A stretch of 64,000 bases of DNA, from NCBI GenBank assembly GCA_905233445.1, contig CAJOEP010000009.1, forward strand, positions 1 through 64,000, written 5' to 3'. The position numbers were made by a program, and so were the translations under genes. This document shows positions 18,201 to 25,310 of the stretch, piece after piece. This DNA is from an uncultured Bacteroidales bacterium. GTDB lineage: Bacteria > Bacteroidota > Bacteroidia > Bacteroidales > F082. Under the pieces are notes generated by a model. It made no database searches, was not told the DNA's origin, and saw only the letters and a program-made list of their open reading frames with translations. Numbering within the stretch: the first letter of the stretch is position 1; each line of letters starts with the position of its first letter.

Positions 18201-18734
18201 ATTTGGATTGCTGCTGTCGCTGTAGTAGCGCAGTGCCATGTTGGCTGACTCAGGAGCCGCTGTCTGACGCCATGTGTAGCTTGTTCCAGGGTAACCGCTT
18301 GTGCCATCATAGAAAGCGATAAGGAGGTTACTCCCTCCATCATAGTCGAATGGAGTGTCGAGAGTGAATGTGAACCATCCTGCCTCTGTTGGCGCAATGT
18401 TACCAGTCCAAACAACGTCGCCGGCTGCGAGAGGTTCGCAATCAGCGATTGTGGCAAAATTCGAACGTGTAACATGTTTCATGTACATCGTCACGTTGTT
18501 GGCTGAATAAGCAGTACCATAGTTGTAGTAGAAACTGACGGCATTGATTGTGCCGGCCATTCCAATCTCTTCAGCTAAGTAAATCTGCTCTGTGCAGGAG
18601 TAGTTGAAATAATTATCGATTGGGAAATAGTACGTTGTGCCTGTACCTTCTCCAATCGTCACTACTTCAGCTCTTGAGAAGTTTGCACTTCCAAACAAGA
18701 GCACCATCAAAAAGAGAATAAGTTTTTTACTCAT
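12285..18734 (-). CDS. Giant multidomain T9SS-secreted surface protein
   Basis: An intact 2149-residue protein, paralogous to its downstream neighbour. Approximate order: signal peptide (1-22); three copies of a roughly 170-residue module with the motif QIYxAxEIG (24-205, 215-380, 525-705); FN3-like domain (390-490); carboxypeptidase-regulatory-like fold (765-855, GTYTINNIKAGTYTV); three cleaved-adhesin jelly rolls (900-1070, 1630-1808, 1820-1988), each with GW..., SFYACAQDASYAAEH and DVDDIEL motifs; a MWDLLGSFEG propeller-like module (1095-1318); polyglycine and PTPPTPPTP linkers; and a T9SS type A sorting domain (about 2075-2149, INSIYPNPTSGDLHIN). Cleaved-adhesin domains are known from Porphyromonas gingipains and HagA, where they bind host proteins or haem; an adhesive role here is inferred. 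A promoter at 18790-18797 precedes it. Confidence 0.9.
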   Translation of the reverse strand: MSKKLILFLMVLLFGSANFSRAEVVTIGEGTGTTYYFPIDNYFNYSCTEQIYLAEEIGMAGTINAVSFYYNYGTAYSANNVTMYMKHVTRSNFATIADCEPLAAGDVVWTGNIAPTEAGWFTFTLDTPFDYDGGSNLLIAFYDGTSGYPGTSYTWRQTAAPESANMALRYYSDSSNPNPYDLANYSGSKATYTYRGNVQLDITAGGGGVAGEITVHDGTVTNGFVPVYGFYADAYNKCEMVYPATELAAMNGGDINSLKFYASQSSVSWGSAIFQVFVAEVADATISDFAGPGTVVYEGALSIVGGEMVVNFTTPYHYNGGNLLVGVYQTTTGSYVTSSWYGETVTGASISGYDYSSLSSISAIQRNFLPKTTFAYTTSGGGPTEPWDPDYNAALGTIEIVAPENGQQNVNPTTLTWYNAENAESYMVEFGTVYGNLDPIVSGDVEGWNGSLNLAEYGISLNNNTRYYWRVTNTNNTGLVSEFATFVTTMSTATNVRVTDEEIFTDETTIVKWSITGGGIGDLPETHIGSGTNSNSYLPSYSFYNYSLTQQIYTADEIGGAGLINSISFYNSGSTKTRDYDVYMVNTDKETFAGTNDWITVTADDQVFTGSVTMTAGAWTTLTLANPFFFDGTNLAIIVDDNSGSWESGMSCYSFDATSQAIYVYNDYDDYDPMAPTGYTGTVLNVKNQIIINIGAKGGVTENRELLGCNVYVDDVKVNDEPITERQYTLSGLSYNIEDGHSINVTGVYEIGESEYSNTAYVWVSGYGTANGWVKELMDATAIAGVTVKYDGNDEFGNTVNYTTTTAANGTYTINNIKAGTYTVKAILAGYETAIEEEVVVENEGMTEVNLYMHEVYTPVYKVYAEEGAIMGNPVADVIWSFNNFTINNGGGGGGGTGNGDTFSVDFEAGLPAGWTTIDNGNPTGYGWDLASVVMSTGYGHNGSADCMVSKSYDNNYGVLYPDNYLVTPQVNIAAGSTFSFYACAQDASYAAEHYGVAISDNATGPWTMVEEWTMTAKEGPKGARGTNAQGNWYQKTVDLSSYAGQKYIAIRHFNCSDQFYLDVDDVELSNGAKRIDSNAEACGTNIKTAPAREMWDLLGSFEGTSAGQQAVATDGNYIYTASWQATPTGGYTFYQYDMNGNFIEGFNISGATGIRDLTTDGEYFYGTSGGANIFVLDFNTRTLVSTISCSGLTSRHIAYDPERDGFWSGNWSTLALYDRNGALVQTGAAPSSAYGSSYFKDADGVEHLYLFCQPSSDAKVYDYNIAANTISGPIFDFATTPGFDAGISGGCFIANYGDKLAFFGNVQQSPNLIGIYELGAAQGGGGGGGSQFATEDHFFRVYRQPVLIENMPEEVEYDLLADNYGLNFADTMYTDNAWNSLPAGIYQYGVSAVYPWCSRNDNNVTDIIWSNYIEKDMETTVIVKANVATGFYQGTVFTLTNVNENLEYVITLDEANTDTIADFRKGEYIVTAALAGYASDYNETEVSIWDATTIEATLIEALTPVSSVEVSGTGYARWTDLIPATDVAMSYYMTLDGMFIGETTSCYEIINPALLEVGQEYIFGVAVLYTTGLSDYEYATFTYIGCNAVDPQVTGLTATNEPGDLNVVLTWNGATPTPPTPPTPGTGTTFTEGFEGGMPTGWNVIDANNDGWTWCMTSAIPTTWTYYASLTLDWYRTGSNAICSGSYINGVGALTPDEYLVTPQVDLVAGSTFSFWAAATDASYPADHFGVFVSDNGTSGWTSVQEWTLTGKKGANGGRESRDGEGAKLGTWYNYSVDLSAYAGQKYIAIRHFNCYDQYIMCVDDIELSAPAKNRDEVTYDFDDSSLQGWTTIDGGSPAGYGWSLASNKMGTGYGHNGSTDCVLSQSYDNNYGVVYPDNYLVSPAKATYSQISFYACAQDASYAAEHFGVAVSTGNASASEFTTIQEWTMTAKGEGASVIGRDGRQTRQGSWYQYTVDLSAYAGQEIWVAIRHFNCSDMFYLDVDDITLTTGGGGGGGGSTATVFTPGKFNILVDGVIVGATSESTYTYEVADYEEHNYTVVYVDADYNISCVVEDENSIDYAAAPLGVDENEVINSIYPNPTSGDLHINATAMRHISVVNAMGQMVYNQDVNADEMVLNMAQFEAGVYMVNIITENGSSVKRITVVK

Positions 18735-18789
18735 AATTTGAATGATTTTGTTAATAAATTTGTTAATTGTCTTCTATTTTTTTAACTCG

Positions 18790-18797
18790 CAAATATA
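18790..18797 (-). promoter_or_regulatory. Promoter -7 element, giant surface genes
   Basis: TATATTTG on the minus strand, 55 bases upstream of the ATG, with a TTTG at 18821-18824 at a somewhat long spacing (23). It could serve both giant genes. Confidence 0.55.
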
Positions 18798-18858
18798 CGC
18801 ACTTTTTTAATACCCACACGCAAATTTTTAATTTTTTTATCAACAGACCTGCAAATTT

Positions 18859-20370
18859 TTATCCGACGTGGATATTTTCGTTCACAAGTTTCATGATTTT
18901 TTCCTCGTCATTGCCTAATTCTGCACGCAGATTAGCGTCGTTGAAGTTTCTGAGGTATTTGATGAGGTAATCGATGATATTGTCAGAGAATACGCCCTTT
19001 GCGGTGTAGATTTCGCGGTCTTTTTCGAGTTCTTCGGCGGCTCTCACGCATGAGTCGGGGAGCTGTTCGAGGGCTTCAGCGACGGCTTTGTTCTTGTCGT
19101 CGTGGATATTCACGCCCAAACCGACGTATGTTTTCTCTGCAACTTTCAGTGCGTCAGGGTGTTCCATGCCATAGCGTGCTGCCGCGCACAATGCTGCCAT
19201 AAGGAGGTAGAGGTCGGCGCATCCGTCGGAGGCTCTCCACTCGAAAGTCTGCTTGTCGCTGAAGTCACGGTTTGATGGCTTCTCCACCGGGTTGGCATCG
19301 GCGAGCATGTCTTTTCCGTTGTTGATCCAGCCGAGAGGCACACGCACCAAGGCGCTGCGGTTCGAGAACGACCAGCAGAGCGATGTCGGGGCTTCCTGAT
19401 GAGGTACTAATCTCATGAATGACAACGGGTTAGGGTTACCGAATGCCGGCAATGAGGTACCAGCCATCATGTAACCTGCGATGGCTTTCTTGGCATAGTC
19501 AGTGAGTTCGCCGTTGCGCACCATCACGCTCTTGCCGTTCTTGGTGAACTTGCAGTGCACATGGAGACCGCTTCCGGCCTTGCCCACGGTGATTTTCGGG
19601 GCGAAGGTGATGGTGACGCCGTACTGGTATGCCAGCTGACGCATAATCCATTTAGCCACAACGAGTTGGTCGGCTGCGTCTTCGATGTTGGTAGGCAGAA
19701 ATTCTATCTCATTCTGTTCATAGATCTTGCCGTCTTTGGTGAAGTTACCCACCTCTGAGTGGCCATATTTGATGAGGCCGCCGGCTTGTGCTATGAGGCG
19801 CATGGCTTCCACGCGGTATTCGGTGAATTTGTTGAACGGGGCGCTCTCGTGATAGCCTTTCTGGTCAGGCACCTCGTAGATTTGCTCGTCATCGGCTATG
19901 ATATAATATTCCAGTTCGCCCATGGTCTCCATCTTGAGGCCCGTGCTCTTCTGGAACACCTGATGAGCTTTGTGGAGGATATGCTCCGGTGAGCTCTCGA
20001 ACGGTTCTCCGTCGCGGTTGTAGAACGAGCAGAGGATATCGACTGTCGGGATCTCGGTGAACGGGTTGCGGAATGCCGTTCTGAACTTCGGCATCACGTA
20101 GAGGTCGGATTTTCCTGCTTCTATGAACGGGAAGAGGCTTGAGCCGTCGACGCGTTCGCCCGCCGAGAGGATGCTGTCGAGATGTTCGAGGCTGTGGATG
20201 ACGAAGTTGAGGGTTTTGAGCCTGCCGTCCCATCCGCAGTAATGAAAGTTAATAAATTCCACTTGATTTTCTTCACAATAGCGCATGATGTCGAGCTTTG
20301 TGAACTCTGCCGCCGGCTTCTGCAGATAGCGCACCAGCAGATTGGGATTCATCTGAATTCTAGCGTCCAT
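18859..20370 (-). CDS. glnA: Glutamine synthetase, type I family
   Basis: It ligates ammonia to glutamate with ATP and is the main entry of nitrogen. The protein has about 503 residues with the N-terminal beta-grasp domain (DGRLKTLNFVI) and the catalytic domain. Motifs seen: ERVDGSSLFPFIEAGKSD, ELEYYI (metal-binding Glu), EIEFLP, GSGLHVHCKF (glutamate site), SFMRLVPH, NRSALVRVP and NRDFSDKQTFEWRASDG. I prefer the ATG at 20370 because related proteins begin a few residues before MNPN; the ATG at 20382 is also possible. It is preceded by its own promoter and followed by the giant surface genes, with no obvious terminator between. Confidence 0.93.
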   Translation of the reverse strand: MDARIQMNPNLLVRYLQKPAAEFTKLDIMRYCEENQVEFINFHYCGWDGRLKTLNFVIHSLEHLDSILSAGERVDGSSLFPFIEAGKSDLYVMPKFRTAFRNPFTEIPTVDILCSFYNRDGEPFESSPEHILHKAHQVFQKSTGLKMETMGELEYYIIADDEQIYEVPDQKGYHESAPFNKFTEYRVEAMRLIAQAGGLIKYGHSEVGNFTKDGKIYEQNEIEFLPTNIEDAADQLVVAKWIMRQLAYQYGVTITFAPKITVGKAGSGLHVHCKFTKNGKSVMVRNGELTDYAKKAIAGYMMAGTSLPAFGNPNPLSFMRLVPHQEAPTSLCWSFSNRSALVRVPLGWINNGKDMLADANPVEKPSNRDFSDKQTFEWRASDGCADLYLLMAALCAAARYGMEHPDALKVAEKTYVGLGVNIHDDKNKAVAEALEQLPDSCVRAAEELEKDREIYTAKGVFSDNIIDYLIKYLRNFNDANLRAELGNDEEKIMKLVNENIHVG

Positions 20371-20420
20371 GATAAAATGCAAATATTTTTTATATAAAAT
20401 TTACAATGTATTTGGACTTG

Positions 20421-20428
20421 CAAAGATA
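20421..20428 (-). promoter_or_regulatory. Promoter -7 element, glnA
   Basis: TATCTTTG on the minus strand, about 40-50 bases before the start, with a TTG at 20451-20453. Confidence 0.6.
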
Positions 20429-20485
20429 CGGCAAAAAATCATACGCACGACAATTTTTTCAACATTTTATCAACAATCTTTTTTT

Positions 20486-20519
20486 AGTTGGAAGTTAGCA
20501 GTTACAAGTTGGCAGTTAT
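20486..20519. repeat. Short heptamer array, family B
   Basis: Units of the type AGTTGGA, AGTTAGC, AGTTACA and AGTTGGC, which are the reverse complement of the AACTGCC family. Confidence 0.65.
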
Positions 20520-20523
20520 TAAA

Positions 20524-20559
20524 AAGAGAAAAAACTGGGGCGCGGCTGCGCCACGCCCC
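20524..20559 (-). terminator. Rho-independent terminator after meaB
   Basis: On the minus strand GGGGCGTGG (20559-20551) pairs with CCGCGCCCC (20545-20537), with one mismatch, and is followed by AGTTTTTTCTCTTTTT. It lies 25 bases after the GTPase stop. Confidence 0.7.
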
Positions 20560-20582
20560 CACTATGTTTCATATAAAACCTT

Positions 20583-20621
20583 GTCATTCCGAACGAAGCG
20601 AAGCGTAGTGAGGAACCTCAT
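20583..20621 (+). repeat. Dispersed repeat family A inside meaB 3' end
   Basis: A slightly expanded copy (extra GAAGCGTAGT segment) that encodes the final residues EVPHYASLRSE and the TGA stop of the GTPase gene. Confidence 0.8.
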
Positions 20622-21717
20622 ATAGTTCAAGCAACCTCCTTGCTCCTTCATACGCGCTCACTCTCTTGTTTTCAACATCGTTTTCAACAAGTTTCAGCAT
20701 GTCTTTTATGAGCGTGTTCTCGTAGAAGTTCGATTTCAGTGTGTTTTCGATGGTGTCGAGCATCATCTGGACGTCCTGGCGGGCGCGTTTTTCGTTGAGA
20801 TACCCTGATTTTCTTATGTTTTCGACGTGATTGAGCACCATGTTCCACACCTCAGGCACGTTGTAATGCGTTGTGGCGGAGCATGTCATCACGTTGACTG
20901 GTTGTTCTGATTCCGATGGTGGGAAAAGATGCACGGCGTTGCGTATCTCGGCGGCGGCTCTCTCGGCGCGTGTCACGTTGTCGCCGTCGGCTTTATTGAC
21001 GACGATGCCGTCGGCCATCTCCATGATGCCGCGTTTGATGCCTTGCAGCTCGTCACCGGCGCCTCCTATGAGTATCAGCAGGAAATAATCGACCATGGAA
21101 TAGACGGCTGTCTCGCTTTGTCCGACGCCCACCGTCTCGACGATGATGGTGTCGAAACCTGCCGCTTCACATAGTATTATGGCTTCACGCGTTTTTCTCG
21201 CCACTCCGCCCAAAGTGCCAGCGGATGCTGACGGTCGGATGTAGGCGTTGCGTTGCTGTGACAGCTCCTCCATGCGGGTTTTGTCACCCAAAATGGAGCC
21301 TTTCGAGCGCTGTGAGCTAGGGTCGATGGCAAGCACGGCGATGCGTTTGTCTTGGTGGCATAGCTCCATGCCGAGAGCCTCGATGAAAGTGCTTTTTCCG
21401 GCTCCGGGGACGCCGGTGATGCCGAGTCGGAGAGCCTTGCCGCTGTGCGGGATGCACTCCGCGATGATATCCTGAGCCAGTTTCTGGTGAGCGGGCAACG
21501 AGCTCTCGACAAGGGTTATCGCCTTGCTCAAAATGGTGATGTCGCCGGCGAGAATGCCGTCGACGTATTCTTTCAAAGGCAGAAGCTTCTGACGGCTAAG
21601 CATCAGACGCTCAAGCGCTTTGGGGTTAACCTGCACTGCAGGCTGGTCGGTGCCAGTCACCTGCAATGCAGATTCCCATTCGTGTTGCTGATTTTCGAAA
21701 TGTTCGTTTTCAATCAT
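20584..21717 (-). CDS. meaB: Methylmalonyl-CoA mutase-associated GTPase MeaB (ArgK family)
   Basis: A 377-residue G3E-family P-loop GTPase that protects and gates cofactor loading of adenosylcobalamin-dependent methylmalonyl-CoA mutase. Visible features: N-terminal helices with LSKAITLVESSLPAH, Walker A GVPGAGKS near residue 101, DPSSQRSKGSILGDKTRM, ETVGVGQSE, and the base-recognition loop NKADGDN. The mutase genes are not in the window. The start ATG overlaps the stop of the upstream gene by one base (TAATG), so translation is probably coupled. The C-terminal dozen residues come from a dispersed repeat, so the native end has been replaced or extended. Confidence 0.93.
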   Translation of the reverse strand: MIENEHFENQQHEWESALQVTGTDQPAVQVNPKALERLMLSRQKLLPLKEYVDGILAGDITILSKAITLVESSLPAHQKLAQDIIAECIPHSGKALRLGITGVPGAGKSTFIEALGMELCHQDKRIAVLAIDPSSQRSKGSILGDKTRMEELSQQRNAYIRPSASAGTLGGVARKTREAIILCEAAGFDTIIVETVGVGQSETAVYSMVDYFLLILIGGAGDELQGIKRGIMEMADGIVVNKADGDNVTRAERAAAEIRNAVHLFPPSESEQPVNVMTCSATTHYNVPEVWNMVLNHVENIRKSGYLNEKRARQDVQMMLDTIENTLKSNFYENTLIKDMLKLVENDVENKRVSAYEGARRLLELYEVPHYASLRSE

Positions 21718-22502
21718 TAGTCAAAATTAAAACCGATACCAATCGTCATCTGATACATATCCTTGTATTCGCCTTTGGTGTCTTTGACATTGAAGAAGTC
21801 GGTGAGGCCGAATCTCGTGAACAGGATGAAGTCGCCGGCAGAAAAAGCAAACAGAGCGTTCAGGCCGATAGGGCTGTAGTCGAGGCTGTTGGTGATGGTA
21901 TGTTTCGAGCCGCCGTATCTTGCGAACGAACGTACTCCGAAGCGCCACTCGCCTTCGACACCGGCTGCGAGTGCCACAGGTGTGTCGTTGACGTCAATCT
22001 GAACCTGCAAAAGAATAGGGAGACGCAAGCTCCAGTAACGCAGGAAAGTTCTGTGGGCATTGGCGTTTCTCGGGCCGTTGCCGTTTTCTTGCGAATAGTC
22101 GTCGAGCAACTGGAAATAAGCTTTTCCCTCGCTGTCTAATCTCAAAACCACGTCGTGGGAGAAATAGTTGTAGCTGTTGCTTAAACCGACACCCCACGAC
22201 ATTCCGAAATGACCGCTTCTCTCCATGAAGAGGGTATGCTGGTTGTAGGTACCCCACTCGAACGATGAGGAACGGAGCGGAAGGTTGGCCTCGGGACCGA
22301 ACTGGCCGCTGTACATGTTAAGGTTTCCGTAATACCAATCAGGCAGTGTCTGATGAAGCTTGCTTTGAAACACTCTTTTGACTATTGTCACGTTTTCATC
22401 GCCGTCATTGTTTTGCCTGATAATGACTGTTTTTTCTGTCTGAGCGAAAAGACCCGCTGTTGCCAGAAGCATAAAAGCTGCGAAAAGTAAATGTTTTTTC
22501 AT
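21717..22502 (-). CDS. Small outer-membrane-like protein, unknown function
   Basis: A 261-residue exported protein with a Sec signal peptide (MKKHLLFAAFMLLATAGLFAQ). The mature part alternates aromatic and polar residues and ends in F (GIGFNFD), as outer-membrane beta-barrels do; segments such as FGMSWGVGLSNSYNYF and FILFTRFGLTDFFNV fit barrel strands. I recognise no family. The start at 22502 was chosen over an upstream in-frame ATG at 22589 because of the signal peptide and because the predicted promoter lies inside the longer frame. It is translationally coupled to meaB, but no functional link is evident. Confidence 0.75.
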   Translation of the reverse strand: MKKHLLFAAFMLLATAGLFAQTEKTVIIRQNNDGDENVTIVKRVFQSKLHQTLPDWYYGNLNMYSGQFGPEANLPLRSSSFEWGTYNQHTLFMERSGHFGMSWGVGLSNSYNYFSHDVVLRLDSEGKAYFQLLDDYSQENGNGPRNANAHRTFLRYWSLRLPILLQVQIDVNDTPVALAAGVEGEWRFGVRSFARYGGSKHTITNSLDYSPIGLNALFAFSAGDFILFTRFGLTDFFNVKDTKGEYKDMYQMTIGIGFNFD

Positions 22503-22545
22503 GTCGTTAAGTATTAATTTCAAAATGTTTGACATCTTGAAAACG

Positions 22546-22553
22546 CAAAAGTA
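22546..22553 (-). promoter_or_regulatory. Promoter -7 element, barrel protein and meaB
   Basis: TACTTTTG on the minus strand, 43 bases before the ATG at 22502, with TTTG at 22576-22579 (spacer 22). Confidence 0.6.
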
Positions 22554-22653
22554 CGCATTTTGCTGCATACTTTCACAAATTAATTCCAAAATTTTTCAAC
22601 TATAATATAATGACCAAATACTATTTAATTATAATAACCAAATACTATTTAAT

Positions 22654-23961
22654 TTATTGATTATAATAATTCAATACTTTTATTCTATAAAGATATTCGT
22701 ATTTTGCCTGAAGCATCTCGCTTTCTGACTTGAAGAGGCGGTTTTTGCTTTCGTTGAGTTCGAGCAGTGTGGCTTTTCCGGCATCATAGCTCTCGTTTGA
22801 GAAGCGGTAAGCCACTTCGGCTGATTGGAACGTCTCTTCCGCAGCTTTGTATTTCTGTTCTGCGGCGACGGCGTTATAGAATGCCTGCTGGATATCCTTT
22901 TTCAGTTCCTTCTGGGCATTGTTTATTGCAAGTTCTTGATTTTCAATTGACAACTTAGTCTGTTCAACACGATATTTGGTTTGCATGGCATTGAAAATCG
23001 GGATATTGAGTCTCAGGCCGAAGCTCGTTCTGCCGTTGTTTTTTATCTGGTCGGAGAATGGCTGGTTATAGCTTTGCGAGAAATAGTTGTAATAACCGTT
23101 TGAGTAGCCGGCAAACAGGCTCAGCGACGGATACCACGCTGATTTTGTAGCTTTTACATCGACATATGACTTTTCGAGGCGCAGATTTGCGGCTTCCATT
23201 CTAGGTTGATGTCTCAGGGCAAACTCATAAGTCGTTTCTTGCGACGGAATTATTTGATTATCAATATTTTGAAAATCATCGGGTGAGACAACGTCGAAGT
23301 CATCGACACTTTCGAGTTCAAGGGCTTGAACAATGTCTAAAATGCTGAGCATCAGATTGTTATTAGCCTGCACCAGTGATGATTTCGCTGTCGCGACTTG
23401 AGCGGCGCTCTCATACACATTCGACTCGGCGACTTTTCCCAACTCGTATAGCTGCTGTGTCTTGCTATGCTGTTCTTCGGTGAGGGTGAGCTGTTTCTCG
23501 GCAACGGCCTTAATTTCCTTATTATAGACCACCTGCATGTAATACGACATTATGAGGAGTTTGAGGTCATATTTTGCCGCCTCGAGGTCTTTTTTAGCGG
23601 CATTAAGTTCAAGGCTACTGGATTTCGTCTCATGATAGAGGTTCAAACCGTTGAAAAGCGGCATTCCCACTGATATTCCGAACGATGTGGAAGAAGAGTT
23701 ATCCGACACATAGACGCCGTTTGCCGAGGGCGACTGTCCGAATCCGAAGCTCTCGCTGGCGTCGGCGCTGACGGTCGGCAGCCAGGCGTTTTTCGCCATT
23801 TTATATTTCAACTCCGCATTATTTTGACTCACAATACTTTGCAAGATAGTAAGGTTGTGCTCCATGGCATAGTCGACGCACTCGTCGAGGGTCCACACCT
23901 TTTGTGCCCGACTCGCAAACGATGCCGTTATTATTGTAATAATTAAAACAAACTTTTTCAT
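22654..23961 (-). CDS. TolC-family outer membrane efflux protein
   Basis: A 435-residue outer-membrane factor that forms the exit duct of a tripartite pump. It has a signal peptide (MKKFVLIITIITASFASRA), then the typical start WTLDECVDYAMEHNLTILQS, and two repeats of long helices: an Ala/Lys-rich helix near 100-230 and its counterpart near 330-435 ending EYLYRIKVLNYYN. The frame is open up to 24066, but that extension reads through two dispersed repeat copies (MRFLTSFGMTT...), so the ATG at 23961 is preferred. It is the last gene of the operon that starts at 28541. Confidence 0.92.
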   Translation of the reverse strand: MKKFVLIITIITASFASRAQKVWTLDECVDYAMEHNLTILQSIVSQNNAELKYKMAKNAWLPTVSADASESFGFGQSPSANGVYVSDNSSSTSFGISVGMPLFNGLNLYHETKSSSLELNAAKKDLEAAKYDLKLLIMSYYMQVVYNKEIKAVAEKQLTLTEEQHSKTQQLYELGKVAESNVYESAAQVATAKSSLVQANNNLMLSILDIVQALELESVDDFDVVSPDDFQNIDNQIIPSQETTYEFALRHQPRMEAANLRLEKSYVDVKATKSAWYPSLSLFAGYSNGYYNYFSQSYNQPFSDQIKNNGRTSFGLRLNIPIFNAMQTKYRVEQTKLSIENQELAINNAQKELKKDIQQAFYNAVAAEQKYKAAEETFQSAEVAYRFSNESYDAGKATLLELNESKNRLFKSESEMLQAKYEYLYRIKVLNYYNQ

Positions 23962-23978
23962 ATAGTATTTAATTTTAA

Positions 23979-24067
23979 GAGTTTCCTCGCACTTCGTGCT
24001 CGGAATGACAACATTCTTGGGGTGTATGGAACAGGTTGTCATTCCGAACGAAGTGAGGAATCTCAAT
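23979..24067. repeat. Inverted pair of repeat family A
   Basis: An inverted copy (23979-24009) and a direct copy (24038-24067) are separated by 28 bases, forming a possible stem of about 28 bp between the adaptor and TolC genes. The direct copy contains the adaptor's TGA stop. Confidence 0.8.
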
Positions 24068-25136
24068 TATATATTTCATTTCCTCTAATCTTATCACCGA
24101 CTTGAAGTCCTTCGGTGATTACGATGTTAACTCCGTCGGAAAGGCCTGTCTTCACAGGGGTTTTCACGTTATCTTTATAGACGAATGTGCTGTCGTTGCT
24201 GTAAACGATGCAGCTTTCCGGCACGGTGACGGCATCTACAGCCTGTTCGATGATGATTTCGCCGTTGGCGCTGTAACCTGCGCGGAGGTTCACGTCGTCG
24301 GGGATTATCAGTCTTGCTTTCATCTTGAAGAACACGGCTCCGTTTTCTGAAGTTCCTTTAGGGGCGATGTATTCCAGCAATGCGTCAAACATTCTGTCGT
24401 TCATGGCTCCGATGGTTATTGACATTGGCATGCCTTCGCTGATGCGTCCCACCTCGGTCTCGTCCATCTTTCCTTCGAAAACCATATCATGCATGTCGGC
24501 GATAGTGGCTATGGTGGTGCCGTCGTTGAAAGTGTTTGAGTTTATGACGCTGTTACCCACCTTCACCGGGATGTCGAGTATCATGCCGTCGATGGTAGAT
24601 TTTATTGAGGTATTGGTATATTCTGATGCGTTTTTCGAGATGCCTTCCTTCACGATATTAAGCTGGTCAAGGGCGTTGTTATAGTTTTCCTTCGCCTGCT
24701 CATATTCGAGCTGCGACTTCTCAAACTCCTCGGCGGCTATTAACCCTTTGTCTTTCAATGATTTCTGACGGTTGAACGTCTTTTCGACATTATCGAGGTT
24801 AAGCTTTGCGAGTTTCACCTGCGATTCTGTAGATGCGAGATTTGCGACGTCGGGGATAATTTTCACCATTGCTATCACATCATCTTTTTTCACCATTTGT
24901 CCGGCTTCTTTATATATTTTACTGATGATTCCGGACACTTGTGGCTTGATGGAGACCTCGTCGCGCGGGTTTATTTGTCCGGTGATGACGGTTTTTTTCT
25001 GAATTGTGCCGATTGTGGCTTCAACCGTTTCGTACATCTTTTCCTGTGGCTGCGATTTCTTGAAAAGATAGCTGAATGTCCACACCACTGCTGCGATTAA
25101 CGCGATGAAAAACAAGATTTTAAAGAATTTTTTCAT
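24063..25136 (-). CDS. Periplasmic adaptor subunit (HlyD/MacA family)
   Basis: A 357-residue membrane-fusion protein linking the ABC permeases to the TolC duct. It has one N-terminal membrane anchor (FFKILFFIALIAAVVWTFSYLF, residues about 4-25), a barrel-sandwich segment (INPRDEVSIKPQVSGIISKIY and the matching half STIDGMILDIPVKVG), a coiled-coil hairpin between them (about 110-180, VEKTFNRQKSLKDKG), and a C-terminal beta-barrel. The start at 25136 puts the basic residues just before the anchor. The stop codon lies in a dispersed repeat. Confidence 0.92.
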   Translation of the reverse strand: MKKFFKILFFIALIAAVVWTFSYLFKKSQPQEKMYETVEATIGTIQKKTVITGQINPRDEVSIKPQVSGIISKIYKEAGQMVKKDDVIAMVKIIPDVANLASTESQVKLAKLNLDNVEKTFNRQKSLKDKGLIAAEEFEKSQLEYEQAKENYNNALDQLNIVKEGISKNASEYTNTSIKSTIDGMILDIPVKVGNSVINSNTFNDGTTIATIADMHDMVFEGKMDETEVGRISEGMPMSITIGAMNDRMFDALLEYIAPKGTSENGAVFFKMKARLIIPDDVNLRAGYSANGEIIIEQAVDAVTVPESCIVYSNDSTFVYKDNVKTPVKTGLSDGVNIVITEGLQVGDKIRGNEIYN

Positions 25137-25187
25137 ATCACTCAATTTTATATATTTAATATTCAATATTTAATATTCATTTTATAT

Positions 25188-25207
25188 GGTCGCCTTCGGC
25201 TCAAAAT
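25188..25207 (+). repeat. Repeat family D, 20-mer
   Basis: GGTCGCCTTCGGCTCAAAAT, identical at 54844-54863 and inverted at 33597-33616. Confidence 0.85.
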
Positions 25208-25260
25208 CTTACAAAATCTATTTAAAAATCTTTCAAAATATTTTTCCCAATTGAACAACT

Positions 25261-25310
25261 GGTAACTGCCAACTGCTAACTTCAAACTCCAAACTTCAAA
25301 CTTCAAACTA
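25261..25310. repeat. Degenerate heptamer array (AACTGCC to AAACTTC)
   Basis: Tandem 7-base units drift from AACTGCC to CAAACTT. The array ends right at the stop of the permease gene (25308). Confidence 0.7.

Noticed and set aside
23962-24066. N-terminal extension of the TolC-family frame
   Set aside because: It is translated repeat sequence followed by the true signal peptide at 23961.
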